In this document: positions 21,954-33,900 of the stretch, one piece after another
How positions within the stretch are numbered: position 1 is the stretch's first letter
Layout: each line of letters starts with the position of its first letter
Assembly (NCBI RefSeq): GCF_021134715.1
Contig: NC_060026.1
Coordinates: 7,245,001-7,309,000 of the forward strand
Direction of reading: 5' to 3'
DNA length: 64,000 nt
DNA from: Daphnia pulex
Lineage: Eukaryota; Arthropoda; Branchiopoda; Diplostraca; Daphniidae
Notes under the pieces: generated by a model
The model's database searches: none
What the model was told of the DNA's origin: nothing
Seen by the model: only the letters and a program-made list of their open reading frames with translations
Made by a program: the position numbers and the translations under genes

Positions 21954-23127
21954 GGTCAGACGAAGTCATTGAAAGCGAGGCGGGCTCTTGTAGCAGACTA
22001 TTCTTTGGTCAACTGCTGCGTTGCCGTGATGGAATCAAATGCAAAAAAAATATGTTGAACAGCCCTATAGGGTGTTTCAAGGATGCCATCTTGGATGGTC
22101 AATTGGTCACTTTCCTACCTTTGGTGCAGCCACAAACCCAAAGCATTGGCATGTTTTGGTTTTTTTTTTTCCTTTTAAATGCAAGGGGAAGAAATACCTA
22201 TGCATGGTGGCAGTAGCGGCGTTATGTATGCTGTACTCTGGACGTCCGCACTTTCCCTCCTCCCCCTCTCCCCTCTTCGACCCACCCGGGGGATCTCACT
22301 TTGAAACAACCCCTCAAAAAGCTGTGACGAGGCCTTACAGCCAATTCCTACAATGTGACGGTACCACCTCCTCATAGACCATGGTGTCGCCTACAGCGTT
22401 TTATGGGAAAACCAACTTCTCCTCGGTAAAAACATTGCTTTCTTATCTATGACTCTGATTTCCCCTCTTTTCTTCCTAACAGTGAATACTTTATTCATTT
22501 CTCTATTACCTAATTTTTATTTCGAGCACCAATTCAATCTTGTTAATTTTTAATTAATTTTTGTTTGCGACTGGTGTCTCCGGTAGCAGACGTTTCTGGA
22601 CGGTACCAGACGTTTCTAGACAGAATCGTCCACGCTTGCATGCTACGAACGAAATTCTTCTGCTAACAAAAAAACGTACCATTCTTCAACATTCAGGAAC
22701 GGCCCATGTATAAATAAGATGACTTAACTTAGACCGTTCTTGAATGTTGATTCTTTGCAAATCAACAGTCTTTCCAAATCAACATTCTTGAACGGTCCAA
22801 GTTAAGTCAACATATTTTTACATGGACTGTTCCAAGAAAGTGATAGAAAACTTTTACATTATGGAACGGTCCCAGTTGAGTAAAGTTTTTCTTAGATGGA
22901 CCGTTCCCAAAAATTAAAAGAATTCAACTTCATAGAACATGGTCCAAGTTGAGCCAACTTGGACCGATATGAAATTTATTTAATGAATATTCTGTTAATT
23001 CATAAATTTATATTAATAAATTCAAACATCTAGATCGTCCAAATGATGTCAGAAGATGATGATGATGTTTACGCTTAGAGTTAGAGCTAGTTTAGCTAAG
23101 AGCTAACCAATTTTTTTTTTGTAATAG
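21954..23127. other. Intergenic with inverted-repeat motifs
   Basis: AGGGTGTTTCAA at 22,068 and TTTGAAACAACCCC at about 22,300 are in opposite orientation and could bound a short element. At 22,590-22,620 ACCAGACGTTTCT is repeated in tandem. From 22,690 to 22,990, about six copies of a GGACCGTTC/GAACGGTCC core plus an AAGTTGAGTCAAC-like neighbour alternate in orientation. No ORF of interest is present. Confidence 0.45.
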
Positions 23128-24676
23128 GGAAAGTTGGTCATTGAAGAAAAGCATTCACAGGGATCCCAGGAATCTTCTCCTGAAGAAGAACCCCCAAATA
23201 TAGTAAGTGTATATTACATGCATAACACACATTATATACAAAATGCACATTTCATGTTATCTCAGATCATCTCCGCCGGTAACCCACAGGAATCATCGTT
23301 ACCCAACAAGGAGGTGCGTATTAATACAATGTGTTTTATTGTTATCCAGTAAATAAGTCGTATTAAGTAAAAGTGTAAATTGATATATTTTCATCTTAAC
23401 AGGTAACCCAGGAGGAATCTTCTTCTGAAGAAGCACCCCCAGATATAGTAGAGGAAACATCGTTACCCGACAAAGAGGTGTGTATTTAAAAAATATGTTT
23501 TCATTTCCTTCTACTTCATGTTAATTTCACGATCGTCATATTCATAGGAAATGATGGTTATTCGTTTATTCCAAAGCCGACAGCCGCGGAAATGTGCGTC
23601 ATCGGAAACGTATAATATCCAGCGACGATGACGATGAATTGGTACGTATATCGTTGTGAACGTACTTTATGTAACAGTGTTAATTTTAATTGGAGAAATT
23701 TAGGCAACCGATAACATGGAATTCCGCGACAGCGTCGAATCTCCACGTCTGCCACGTGAAGAACTGGAAGTGGTATACATTATGTACATTATATATGAAA
23801 TCTAATTTTTGTTATCGTTTTACTATTCTAGATTCAAATAACACGCGAGAAAAAAAAAATAGTCAGTTTTCGTGAAATGATGAAATTGACTAAGGACGCA
23901 AAAAAACTGAAAGTTGTCTTGGAAGAAAACGTTCGTTTGAAGGAGGTATGATTTTTCATTAAATATTTTAAAACTTAAACTATAAATTATCATTTATTTG
24001 CAGAAAGTGATAAATCTCAAGATGAAGAACAGTGAGATGAAGAAAAAACAGAAAAATGTCGTACAGAAAAAGAAAGTGATGCGGAAGCCAACTCCGACAG
24101 TTTTAGAGACGGTTGAAGAATTGGAAGACAAACTAGAAGAAATGAAGAAGAAAAAAATGGGATTATATGCGGAAAAGGTATGAAACACATTTTAAATATA
24201 ATATATATTAATCACAAATTATGTATATTATAATTTTTTTAGGGGAGCTTTCCGATTAAGGAAAGTTTGAAGAGGTCCATAAAAGCCAAATATCCCAATG
24301 AAGAAAAAGGAATCTACAAGCTTTTGGACGAACTGTACAGCTTTCAATATATGGAGATCCACAAAAAAAACCGACAAGGAAGCGACTAAGAGAACCAGTT
24401 TGAAGATTGCAATGGATCCAAATGAACTGAAGGAGATTAGAGGTAATGTAAAATAGTTCGTTATTGTATAAGATTTCATTTCAATTATTTTTTATATTAG
24501 AGACAATGAAGAGCATTTATCCCAAAATGGAGTGTGGGAAAGGAAAACTTTCTACAGTTGTGGAGAAGAACATAACGAATAAAATGAACAAACCACTGAC
24601 TCCCGATAACATCAAATGGCTCCAAAATTATCAAAATCTCGTTAAAGACCTTGAAAAGGCAATTGATGCACAATGA
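23128..24676 (+). pseudogene. BEN-domain-like coiled-coil gene with two frame breaks
   Basis: Nine exons with clean GT-AG borders are visible: 23,128-23,202, 23,266-23,313, 23,403-23,477, 23,548-23,641, 23,704-23,772, 23,832-23,945, 24,004-24,177, 24,243-24,442 and 24,501-24,676. Exons 1 and 3 repeat a Glu/Ser-Pro pattern. Exons 6-7 form a Lys/Glu-rich coiled coil (SFREMMKLTKDAKKLKVVLE). Exons 8-9 resemble a BEN domain (IYKLLDELYSF, then SLKIAMDPNELKEIRETM, then VVEKNITNKMNK). BEN proteins bind DNA and repress transcription. The frame breaks twice: exon 4 is 94 nt and needs a shift to read ...RKRIISSDDDDEL, and exon 8 has one extra A in an A8 run at 24,363-24,370. Either the gene is dying or the sequence has homopolymer errors. 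Confidence 0.5.
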
Positions 24677-24934
24677 TTCGATCACCGGAAATGTAATTTT
24701 CAAACAATACAATTAAGAAATCTGAAATTAAATTATAATTTGCTTGTTTTTTATATCAATGAAATTATCTTCCTACCGTAATGTAAAAGTTCTACCGAAT
24801 AGTTCTACCAAAAGTTCTACCGAATAGTAAAAGTTCCTCCATCGGTACTATGATGTTTTCTGCTACCATCTGGTCCAGCTTGTCAAACACCCGTTTCTCC
24901 AAACCGAAGTCGAAGCCCGAAGTCACCTCGCCTG

Positions 24935-25285
24935 TTTTTAACACTTGCAATAGTCCATGCCAAACTAGTAAGTATTAAGTTTATAAATTCTAAAAATATA
25001 ATTATTAACTTGTTTTCCTCAGAGGATCCAGCTGTGGAGAAGCTCTTGAAAACTGTTGCTGCTGCTCTGGTAGCAGCAGCTGCAGCAATAAACAAATCGC
25101 CGGAAGTTGCACCACCAGCCAATAACGCAGCAAAAGCAGGAGCAGTCTTCGTGCAGCTTCTTACATCTGCTCTGGCTTCAGGAGCGCAACCAGCTGCGGA
25201 AGCGATTGACTTGAAAAGTCTGCAGGAATTATTGAAGAAGTTGAATAAAAAAGAAACTCACGTTGAGATGGAGACGGAGTTTTAG
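24935..25285 (+). CDS. Ala-rich exon, copy 3 (intact)
   Basis: After a conserved intron (donor GTAAGTATT, acceptor TTCCTCAG at 25,022), an open exon at 25,023-25,285 encodes DPAVEKLLKTVAAALVAAAA, NNAAKAGAVFVQLL, then IDLKSLQELLKKLNKKE and METEF with a stop. It lacks the stop codons of copies 1 and 2. The segment is predicted helical, Ala-rich and amphipathic; no known domain. It enters in phase 2, so an upstream exon is required; the sequence before the intron (TTTTTAACACTTGCAATAGT...) is repeated upstream of every copy. Confidence 0.45.
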   Translation, partial: FLTLAIVHAKLVSIKFINSKNIIINLFSSEDPAVEKLLKTVAAALVAAAAAINKSPEVAPPANNAAKAGAVFVQLLTSALASGAQPAAEAIDLKSLQELLKKLNKKETHVEMETEF

Positions 25286-26640
25286 AAGTCGTCTCGCCTG
25301 TTTTTAAGACTTGCAATAGTCCATGCCAAACTAGTAAGTATTAAGATTATAAATTCTAAAAATATAATTCTTATTTTTTTTTTCCTCAGAGGATCCAGCC
25401 GTGGAGAACGCCCAATATATTAAAAGAACCATGCCTTTGGTATGTTTACTGTCATATTGTATTTTTATGCCATTTTCTCGTTCCACTAACCCCTAGCCTT
25501 GTTTTTTTTGTTAGTTGTTGTTACAAACTATAAGTTTAAAAAGTCTTTGTAAAGAAGAAAGGGCCAAGTAAACTACTTCATCGAGTATTTAGTATTCAGA
25601 AAAAAGAGCGATTTAAAAACCAAATCATAGTAGTATGATATCTGGTACCCGTATGATATCCGTACGTCAAAAATGACACATGCACGGACATGAAAGAGAA
25701 CCTCTCTAGATGCAGGTGCTAGCCGAAATGAGATTTTCTTCCTTCGCCTTTTGCGGCCCTCTACCGGACATTTCTACCCATCACTAACGCAAACAAACTA
25801 AGCACACATGTCAGAGTTGCCAGATTGCAAAATATCCAAAGAGGCTCTTCACATCGTATTTCTTTGACATTTAAATGATAATTCTAGACGAATTAGCTTT
25901 AAAGCTTATGGGTGTGTTTAAACGCTTTAAAGCGAATGGGATCTTCATCATCATAAAAAATGATAGACTTTTGCCTATGGTTTTAGACACCATCTTTCGC
26001 ACCTCTGCTTCAAATATTCAAAATATCTGGTCTGAAGACAAAAGTAACTGATTTGCAGGACGGTTCAGTTCACGAACTGTATGCATTAGATGTACATATG
26101 CCGTTAAATTGGAGTATTTTGTACAATAGGATTTTCTGTTTCAATGACGCCATTACATTTGTTGCTTGAAGTTGTAGTTAAAACTGAAATAATATAAGTC
26201 ATCAATTTATTAATCAGACTTAGTTTGTAAACTTTATAACAATACATGACCGACTTATGCATAAATACTGGTCAAAGAAAAAGATCCATTGACATCAGGG
26301 GTTTGGGAAAATTTTGCAATAACCGACGGTTGAAGCTGTCTTCCGTTCTTTGCTTTTTGTGACCAGTATTCGCCGTGGACTTTTCAGGGCTATCATACTT
26401 ATGCTACCAAACTGTAAATGTGGTTGTGGCTTTTCGCCAACCCTCTAGCTTTAACATTTATAAGTATTTTATTATTTATTATAAGGGTTAAAAGTAAAGA
26501 TTAAAAGTAAAAGTAAGACTTTGAAATAAAACTTTAATTCACTTTCTTGCCTTCACTTTAAATGTAACTCATAAGCCTCCTTAGCGTTTATTCCAAATAT
26601 TAGTTAAAAGGCCGTCCCAGGGACGGGCTCTGTCAAAATT
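25124..26640. repeat. Segmental duplication, copy B (without insertions)
   Basis: Collinear with copy A at 9,142-9,808, 12,040-12,779 and 14,037-14,150. It lacks both insertions found there and preserves the two empty target sites near 25,790 and 26,531. Confidence 0.7.
25390..25439 (+). CDS. Second small exon of the Ala-rich family
   Basis: The same intron and acceptor are repeated, followed by a 50-nt exon beginning AGGATCCAGC and encoding DPAVENAQYIKRTMPL up to a GTATGT donor. It starts with the same DPAVE residues as the preceding exon, so the two exons are themselves duplicates that diverged. An equivalent is at 9,409-9,458, and a weak trace (TATAAAAAAAACCATGTCT) lies before the ATG at 4,090. 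Confidence 0.45.
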
Positions 26641-27378
26641 ACAGTACCTACCCGAAGTTTGGGAACGCGCGCGTGCGAGAGAGAGGAACTATTATGGAAT
26701 TTGGCTTTTTTTCTCGGCGATCCGAAAAATCCAATTTTTGTCGGATCATGACGAAATTTTTTTGGCCGTAGCCATTATGGGTAGCATTAAGCTGATTTTT
26801 TTTCAGATTTTTCCTATCAATGGGAGGGTAGTTTTAAAATGGATACCTAAGTTTGGAACACTCAATAGTGCTCCATGCAAATTAGGGTACTTTAAAGGGG
26901 AATAACTAAAGAACGGGTACAGCTAGGAAGACGCGGAAAACTCTGTTGTTGAGCTTGTAAAGTTATTCATTTTAGTCTTCATTTTCCGATTTTTCGCTTC
27001 ATATTGAACTTCGCATTTGGGAATTGAAAACTGAATTAATTTTTTTGGCCCGTTCTTCCCCCTCTTTCCACCCACGCTGGGTTGTCGCCCCCTCATAAGC
27101 GTGCGATTTCTCTGTAAAACATAGATCCTGTACTCTCGAGATTCTTTAGGGTACTCAATGATATCAATACAAACAACGATTGAACCATTTGCTAAAATGC
27201 TCACATTAATGGTGAACCTATTGCTTAAGGTAAACATAGAAAAACAAGTTTTTTAAAACGTTCCGTCATTGAACAAGAAATATAAGCATTCTCCTTTAAG
27301 TGAATTGTTTTCATTCTTTGGGCCTCCATTTGAAATAATTATTCTTCCATCACTTGTTGAAGGGAAAACAATAGCTGT
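26641..27378. other. Intergenic, no gene recognised
   Basis: The segment begins with ACAGTACCTACCCGAAGTTT at the end of the duplicated block; a related CCTAAGTTTGGAACACTC lies at about 26,846. This may be a transposon terminus, but no matching inverted end was found. A 104-codon minus-strand ORF (26,923-27,237) has no recognised features. Confidence 0.4.
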
Positions 27379-28480
27379 TTAAAAAAAACGGAGAAAATTT
27401 TCAAAGGGGAAGGCGCTATTGCACTCAACCCCGCATTTATACCGAATCACATCATCGGGTAAATGTAGGATTTCGTGAGTAGTAAATCGACATGGATATT
27501 TCATGGATATGAGTTTGACAACATAATCAGTCAAAACAGCTTTATCTTTTTCAACATTAGCATGAGGTACTTGCTTATTATCAAAACCACCAAGCAAAAG
27601 CATTGAATAAGGCAACAACATAATGTGTTCCAATTCATGGTCGTGCAGTACTTTTTCAAAAACTGCGAAAAAAAAAGACATTTATGTATCCCGGAAACGT
27701 TAATCTTGAACCCAAAATAAAATAACCTTTATTTATATTTTGTTATTAATTTTTACTATAGTATTACCTTTCTGTATTCATCTTTCGCAAGACCATTAGC
27801 CCATATGACCAATAAATCTCTTCAAAAACGAACACATCGGAGTGTCTGCAATGACAACCTGCAAACTTGCCGTAAATTCACAACTTCGGCTTGAAGATTA
27901 TGCGGACAGAGACGTTTGAATTCATCAATAGTCAGTTTCATAAGCTCTTTTGCGGATACTTTTACTTGGCCATGCTCGAAACCGATTATAAATGGATTAG
28001 AAAAATCCAAAACAGCTGGTTGTACTGTAGATGCAAATGATTCCACAATAGAGTGGACCCTACCAAGAATAGAATTCAGTCCTGGTTTTTCCGAATTTTT
28101 GAATATCTCTAATCCATCAACATGAAGATCCACTTCAAAATGGGGAATCATGGATGGTGTTCTAATCCCTTCTTCCTCACTTTCTTTGCGTAGCAGTTTT
28201 TTTGGCACGACTTACAACCAAATCCATGTAAACTTTTTCAGCAAACTCAACGCAAACGCAACAGATGAGGATTTTCCTTAAATAGATGTTGATGTATTGA
28301 AGGAGCTCTGCATTTTTTAATACCAGACCAACAGATGAGCCTGAAAGGGCCGACTCCATTCTGAAATGCATGTATTTGGATTTTTCCCGGAAGATACGCG
28401 ATGGTGGAAGTCTTGCATGAAGCCTTTTTCGTGTAACTCGAGCCGTCGATGTTACCACATAGGCTGACGTCCATTTATTT
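27379..28480 (-). pseudogene. CACTA-like transposase remnant (DUF4218-like C-terminus)
   Basis: Minus-strand frames follow in order. At 28,208-27,822 a block reads FEVDLHVDGLEIFKNSEKPG, then AVLDFSNPFIIGFEHGQVKV, as in animal transposase-derived proteins with a DGL..(F/Y)K.S motif and a PF.IG..-G..K motif. After a frame change near 27,850 the sequence reads VVIADTPMCSFLKRFIGHMG. The frame at 27,681-27,379 gives ELEHIMLLPYSMLLLGGF, then THEILHLPDDVIRYKCG and SAFPFENFLRFF, the pattern of the C-terminal domain found in CACTA/EnSpm-type elements (plant DUF4218). Frame changes make it nonfunctional. The class is inferred from motifs. Confidence 0.5.
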
Positions 28481-30950
28481 GTTCTTGTTTTGTTCAGGTA
28501 CGATTTCAGTTATTATTTCAGACGGAAATCCATAATAGTCTCGGTCATCAATTTGATATCAATTCTGATAAAAACACACAACCTGGTATATGTTTTGTTG
28601 CCATTTTATGTGTAATTTCAATATTTAATTGATAATGTGTTTAGGTTTGAGCTCATCTTCTTTATAGAGGAGAACGGGGTCATCTTGGAAAAAAAATTTA
28701 TTTTTCAATTATTTCTTTTTGTATTTTTTTTTATGAAATATTTTTTACATGCATTGTAAAGTATCCTCTTGTCTACCTACTATATTTTTTATTTATTTTT
28801 CCGTTTGTTGTAACGATTTTTACAAAGTCAATTTTTTGTACCTTCGCGAAAAAACGTGGAGTCAAACTGGACAGGCTATGTATGAGATTGGACAGTGCTA
28901 ATTAAAGGCACAATGATCCATGACAAAAATTTTAAAAAAATATTTTCGAATTCTTCGTCCATTCTTTAGTCATCCAAATGGATGAAATCGTGTAAAAAAC
29001 TTAAGAGTTATGAGTGTTTCTGTAAAGAGGGGGTAGATTGGACATTTTACAGAAATTTGGGCCCTAAGGCTACTAAGCTCCTACCATTGCTATAGTTAGT
29101 GTTGTCCAAATACACCCCTAAAACTGCTGTCCAATCTGACCCGACCCTACACTTTTTTGTATTTTGCTTGTATCTTTTAATGTACTTGACATTAGAATGT
29201 AAATTTACGGCAAACATGTAATGACGTGACAAGAACAAGCGGGTCGTTGTACACGCCAATGTATTGGAACTGAGTCGAGCGAGGAGAGACCCTCGCAGTA
29301 AGACAACTAAATGGCGACTTTTTCCAGCTTAAATTATTTCAAAATTAATAGACAACAAATAACAAAAAAAAGAAACGATGTAACTGGGATTCGAACCTTT
29401 CTACGCAGAAGATGTAGTTCGTGATGTTAACCACAGCGACAACCGGTTGATGTCTGCACCTGAAAATGTTAAATATTATATATACTATTTTACAGGCGAA
29501 TTATTTTATTTTTAAATAATAATAAAATAATAATTTTTATTTTTTTATTTTTAGGAAAGGAAAGAATGAAAAAAAGAGGGGACCAGACTTTCCTTTTCTC
29601 CCTTTTCTTCCCTCGGGCACGATTTACCCGAAAAGCCTATGCGGAAACCACAATGGGCGAGCCAAATAAAAATCTGCTGTTCACGGCACCCCTTCACACT
29701 GCAACGCGCCGCTAAGGGGTCGGCTTGACCCATACCTTTGGATCTTAATAAGGTCTATAGAATAGGCTAACGTCCAAAGTTGCAAGTTTTATTTAAGCAA
29801 AATAAAATTTAGACACGAATTGGTGATTGCTATAGCATGGCGGCTTATGGAGTTTCGCCGGAGTCATTACTAGTTTTAATTTTTCTCATTTCACTATTTC
29901 AGTCATCTCCAGTTCCCGTTCATAATTGGATAATACCTACATGCCTTCGTTTATCAGGTGAGATTTTCGTGTTTATTTCCCCTCGATAGTCATGTTATTC
30001 ATAAAAAAATCATTAAATCAACGTTTTTAGTGCTTCATTAAAGAATCCTGGTAAAAGTAATACTCAACTTATGGATTAGGCACTGTTGTATATTTCGGAA
30101 AAAAAGCCATTTTGTAGTTACATCGTTTTCTGGCAGTGTGACGGTACAGCAGCGTATTTGAAACCCTTGTAACAAAATTGTAGCGTGCGCGCATGAATGA
30201 TGATATAGAGAGCTCGCGGGGGTGGTTTCATATGTTTGTTTGGTTGGTGTGTTGTTGAGGGAGGAAAGAGGAAAAAAGGCATATATATTCATAATGAGCA
30301 AGCATTGATTGTGAAAGGGATCCAGGGAACCAATATTTCCCTTTGTTTTCTTTTTTTCGTTCTCTGCTTTCAGTGATTGCGATATACATTGATATTAATA
30401 CGCTGCTTTTAGACAAAATAGTGTTGGTTACAAGCTGGTTTTGACCTCCTCCACCACATCGTCGTTGACACTACAAATTTTAAAACATTCTCATTTCCGA
30501 AATTCATTTAAGACAATAAGAAAAAAAAGATTCAAAACGTGGGATCAAAAATAAAGAAAACAATAAAAATTTGCATGTACTTTTTTGTACGTGTTTTTTC
30601 TTCTTCTTTCCATATTTCGTTTCTTGTGTTTATATGTGTTAACTATTGAACGAAAAATGAAAAATGGCCGGCTGGGATTGCGTCTTCCCATTTTTAAAAC
30701 CAACAAAAAGCAAAACAAATTCATATTAACCATGAAAAAACAAGAATCAGAATTTTCTCTACACACGTCGTCGACTTGTTTTTATTTATTTTTTATGATT
30801 TCCTCTTCAAATGGCTTTATTTCATTGTTCTCTTGGAGGAATTTGTGAAGAGTAAGATGCTGATTTCTTTCGTTTGATTATCTTTTCTTTCAATTTCTTT
30901 TGTTTTGTTTTTGTTCCATTTTCGTGCAGCAATTTAAAATTGGTTTTTCC
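28481..30950. other. Intergenic, no gene recognised
   Basis: A minus-strand tRNA-like B box (GGTTCGAATCCCAGTT, with an upstream TGTGGTTAACATCACG resembling an A box) lies at 29,385-29,465, but its T stem does not pair. Low-complexity T-rich frames occur at 30,585-30,850. AATAAA-type signals for the minus-strand thrombospondin transcript are at about 30,780-30,792. Confidence 0.45.
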
Positions 30951-30954
30951 CGGC

Positions 30955-33900
30955 TCAGTTGGCGGAAAGACTCGGTGCCCGTGTGCGGTCCACCTGTACC
31001 TCCTTCTGCAGTCGGGGTGGAAGTTCCTTGTAGATGGCTTCAGGCACGGCGTCTATAGATTAGAATTAAAAGAAAAAAGAGACAAATCAGATAAAGAAAT
31101 TAAAAAATGATAAGTGCTGTATCCCAGCAGACGAGAATCGATTCAAATGACGCTCAAAGAAGCCTGCTAAAAATAGTCAACTAGCATGGCACTTGATAAC
31201 ATTCCTGTAACTGCAAACACACGCACATTTTTGGCTTGGTTAAAAAAAAATAGTTTCAAATCTGTTGCCAAAATTAAGCACGAGGGACCATAATTTATCA
31301 ACACAGCATCACGCGGGTGTCACATAAATGATGTCAAACTCATAAAAAATCATAGACTTCATTTCATATGCATACCGACCATTTAGTTTGAATTATTCAA
31401 TACAAGAAATGTTGGGGTTAATGACTTACCGTTGCATCGGTAAACCAAATCGGACCAGATGATCATCTCCTGCGAGAAGCAGAAGACACCCAATCGACCG
31501 CCCTTGAGGGTAGAGTCAAAGACGTTGCCCGAATCGGCCACCATATTCTCTCCTTCAAAGATACGCAGACGGATCAAGTCGATCTTGGGCCGATGAAGCA
31601 GCAGCCAGCGGTAGGCCACCTTCTCCTTCCATCCAACGTTGCGGGGATCTTTCCACAGCAATTTCACCTGATAATCACGTTACGATTCGATTATTAATCT
31701 AAAAAAATTATTCTGGCTCTATTTTTATATAGTTACTGTATATACCTGATTTTCGGTGTCGCCCGTGTGCCAAAGCGAGTTCCTCATCATCTGACCCGGT
31801 CCTGTATTAGACTTGACCAATTTGAGCTGGATGCCGGGCTCGGCGACGGCCCGGAAAGGTGTTGCCTGCCAGTAGGTCTGCGTGTTCTTCTTCCACATGA
31901 TAGTGTAAAAATGAGCGTTGTCCTGATAGCTGAAAATAAAGCCAACATAGTCGTCGTCGATCTCGGTGTCAACGAAGAATGTGCCCTCAAAGTCGACTCC
32001 GCCGAAGCGATGGAAGCCGACGGCCAAACCCGGATCGCTGTTCATCGTCTGGACGATTTCGGCACCTTTGTTGTAAATGACCCAGTTGGGATCGATCTGG
32101 GAATCGCCCTCCGGATCGAGGACGACCGTCTGGTACGTGCGGAAGTCGGTGGCGTAGATCTTTGAGTTGTTCGGGCAATTGTCCAAGAAATCGGGCACGT
32201 TATCCGCATCCTGATCGTCCTGGCAAGCGTCTCCGACTCCGTTGCGGTCCGTATCCACCTGATCGGGGTTATAGACGATCGGGCAGTTGTCCTTCTCGTT
32301 GCGGATGCCATCGTTATCGGCATCCGGATCGCAGTCGTCACCCAGGCCGTCGTTATCGGCGTCACGCTGGTCGCTGTTGGGAATTGTTGGGCAGTTGTCC
32401 AAAGAGTCCTGGATACCGTCCCTGTTTTGTGTTAAATAAAGAAACAAAGAAGCAATTTGAAAAATATTTTTCCATCAAGATAACGATCGCCGTTTTGAAA
32501 AAAAAAAAAAAAAAAACAAATGTTGTTACTTGTCACGATCGATGTTTGTGTCGCAGACGTCGCCGACCAAATCGCTGTCGCTGTCGAATTGATTGGGATT
32601 GGGCGTATTGGGACAGTTGTCGCAAGCGTCGCCCAGGCCGTCGCCATCCGAGTCGCGTTGATCCGGATTGGGTGTCTTGGGGCAATTATCACGAGAATTG
32701 AGAATTCCTGCATACCAAACGAAATAAATTGGGTGACGAAACTGGAATATAATATTGAATTCATTTGCATACGGTCATTGTCGAGATCGTCGTCGCAGGC
32801 ATCTCCTTTTCCATCACCGTCTGTGTCTTCCTGGTCCAAATTGGCAACTGTGGGGCAGTTATCGCAAGCGTCACCTTTTTTGTCAGAGCCTTCCGGATCC
32901 GAATCTGTTTGAGTGGGGTTTGCTACCAATGGGCAATTGTCCTGAAATCGGTCATCAAAATGAATCAAAAATATAAAATTAGTTTCTCTATCATCATCCA
33001 AATGATCACCGACATGCGTAATGGTATGTTGGGAAACTATGGGGTAATTTAATCGAAAATTCGGTTTCGTTTCGTCTTTTGACTTTTTAATTGTAACACA
33101 TTTTATGTCATTCAGCACTTTTAGCGTGGCATTTTTTATAGGTTTGTTTTGTTTGTTTCTTTTATGATGTTCTCGCCTGAATTTCAGATGGACATTTGTG
33201 ACCAGAAGAGCGAATACGGAAGCTATCATGCTAGCATTTCTTTGATTTAAGTCATCAGAAAAAATTTTGTTTAAAAAAAAAGTACAAATAATAAAAATAC
33301 AGATACAAAACACTTGTTGGGTCAAACACAAACGAAGAATTTACCGGACCACTCAGGGCGCGCTGTAATAAAGAATTGATTTGATAGGTATATAAAACAA
33401 AAATTAAAAATAATAATGACATCTATGTTAATGTACAAAATATATAATGTCGGGCTATGACGAATATACTGTACGATTTAAAAAAAAAGGGAAATTGTGA
33501 CTGGTACTTACGGGAGTATTGGGGATACCGTCGTTATCGGCATCATCGTCACAAGCATCTCCGATCCCATCGCGATCAGCGTCCTCTTGTCCGGAGTTGG
33601 GCGTGTCGACGCAGTTATCCTGCACAGATTTGAACAAACGGCAAAGTTTTTAAATAAATTCTAACATGGCTTTTTTCTTTCAGTTTGGAAAAACCTTGCG
33701 ACATTTGTCATCGGTGCAGGATAAGTCGTAGTCGGGCCAACCGTCCAGATCGCGATCAGGACCGCAAACTTTACCGTTTCCAGCATAACCGATTTTGCAC
33801 TAAACAATTTGGCGATAGTAGAAATGAGTAAAAATGATTTCATTTTACATATTCCTTGTCATACCTTGCAACGGTACGGACCGTTGCCTGATGGTCGTTC

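Noticed and set aside
29385..29465. Possible minus-strand tRNA gene (TGTGGTTAACATC ... GGTTCGAATCC)
   Set aside because: The T stem does not pair and no acceptor stem was found, so it is only a tRNA-like remnant.
32162..32701. Long plus-strand ORF over the thrombospondin type 3 repeats
   Set aside because: It is the antisense shadow of Asp/Gly-rich repeats, with Arg/Cys-rich composition.
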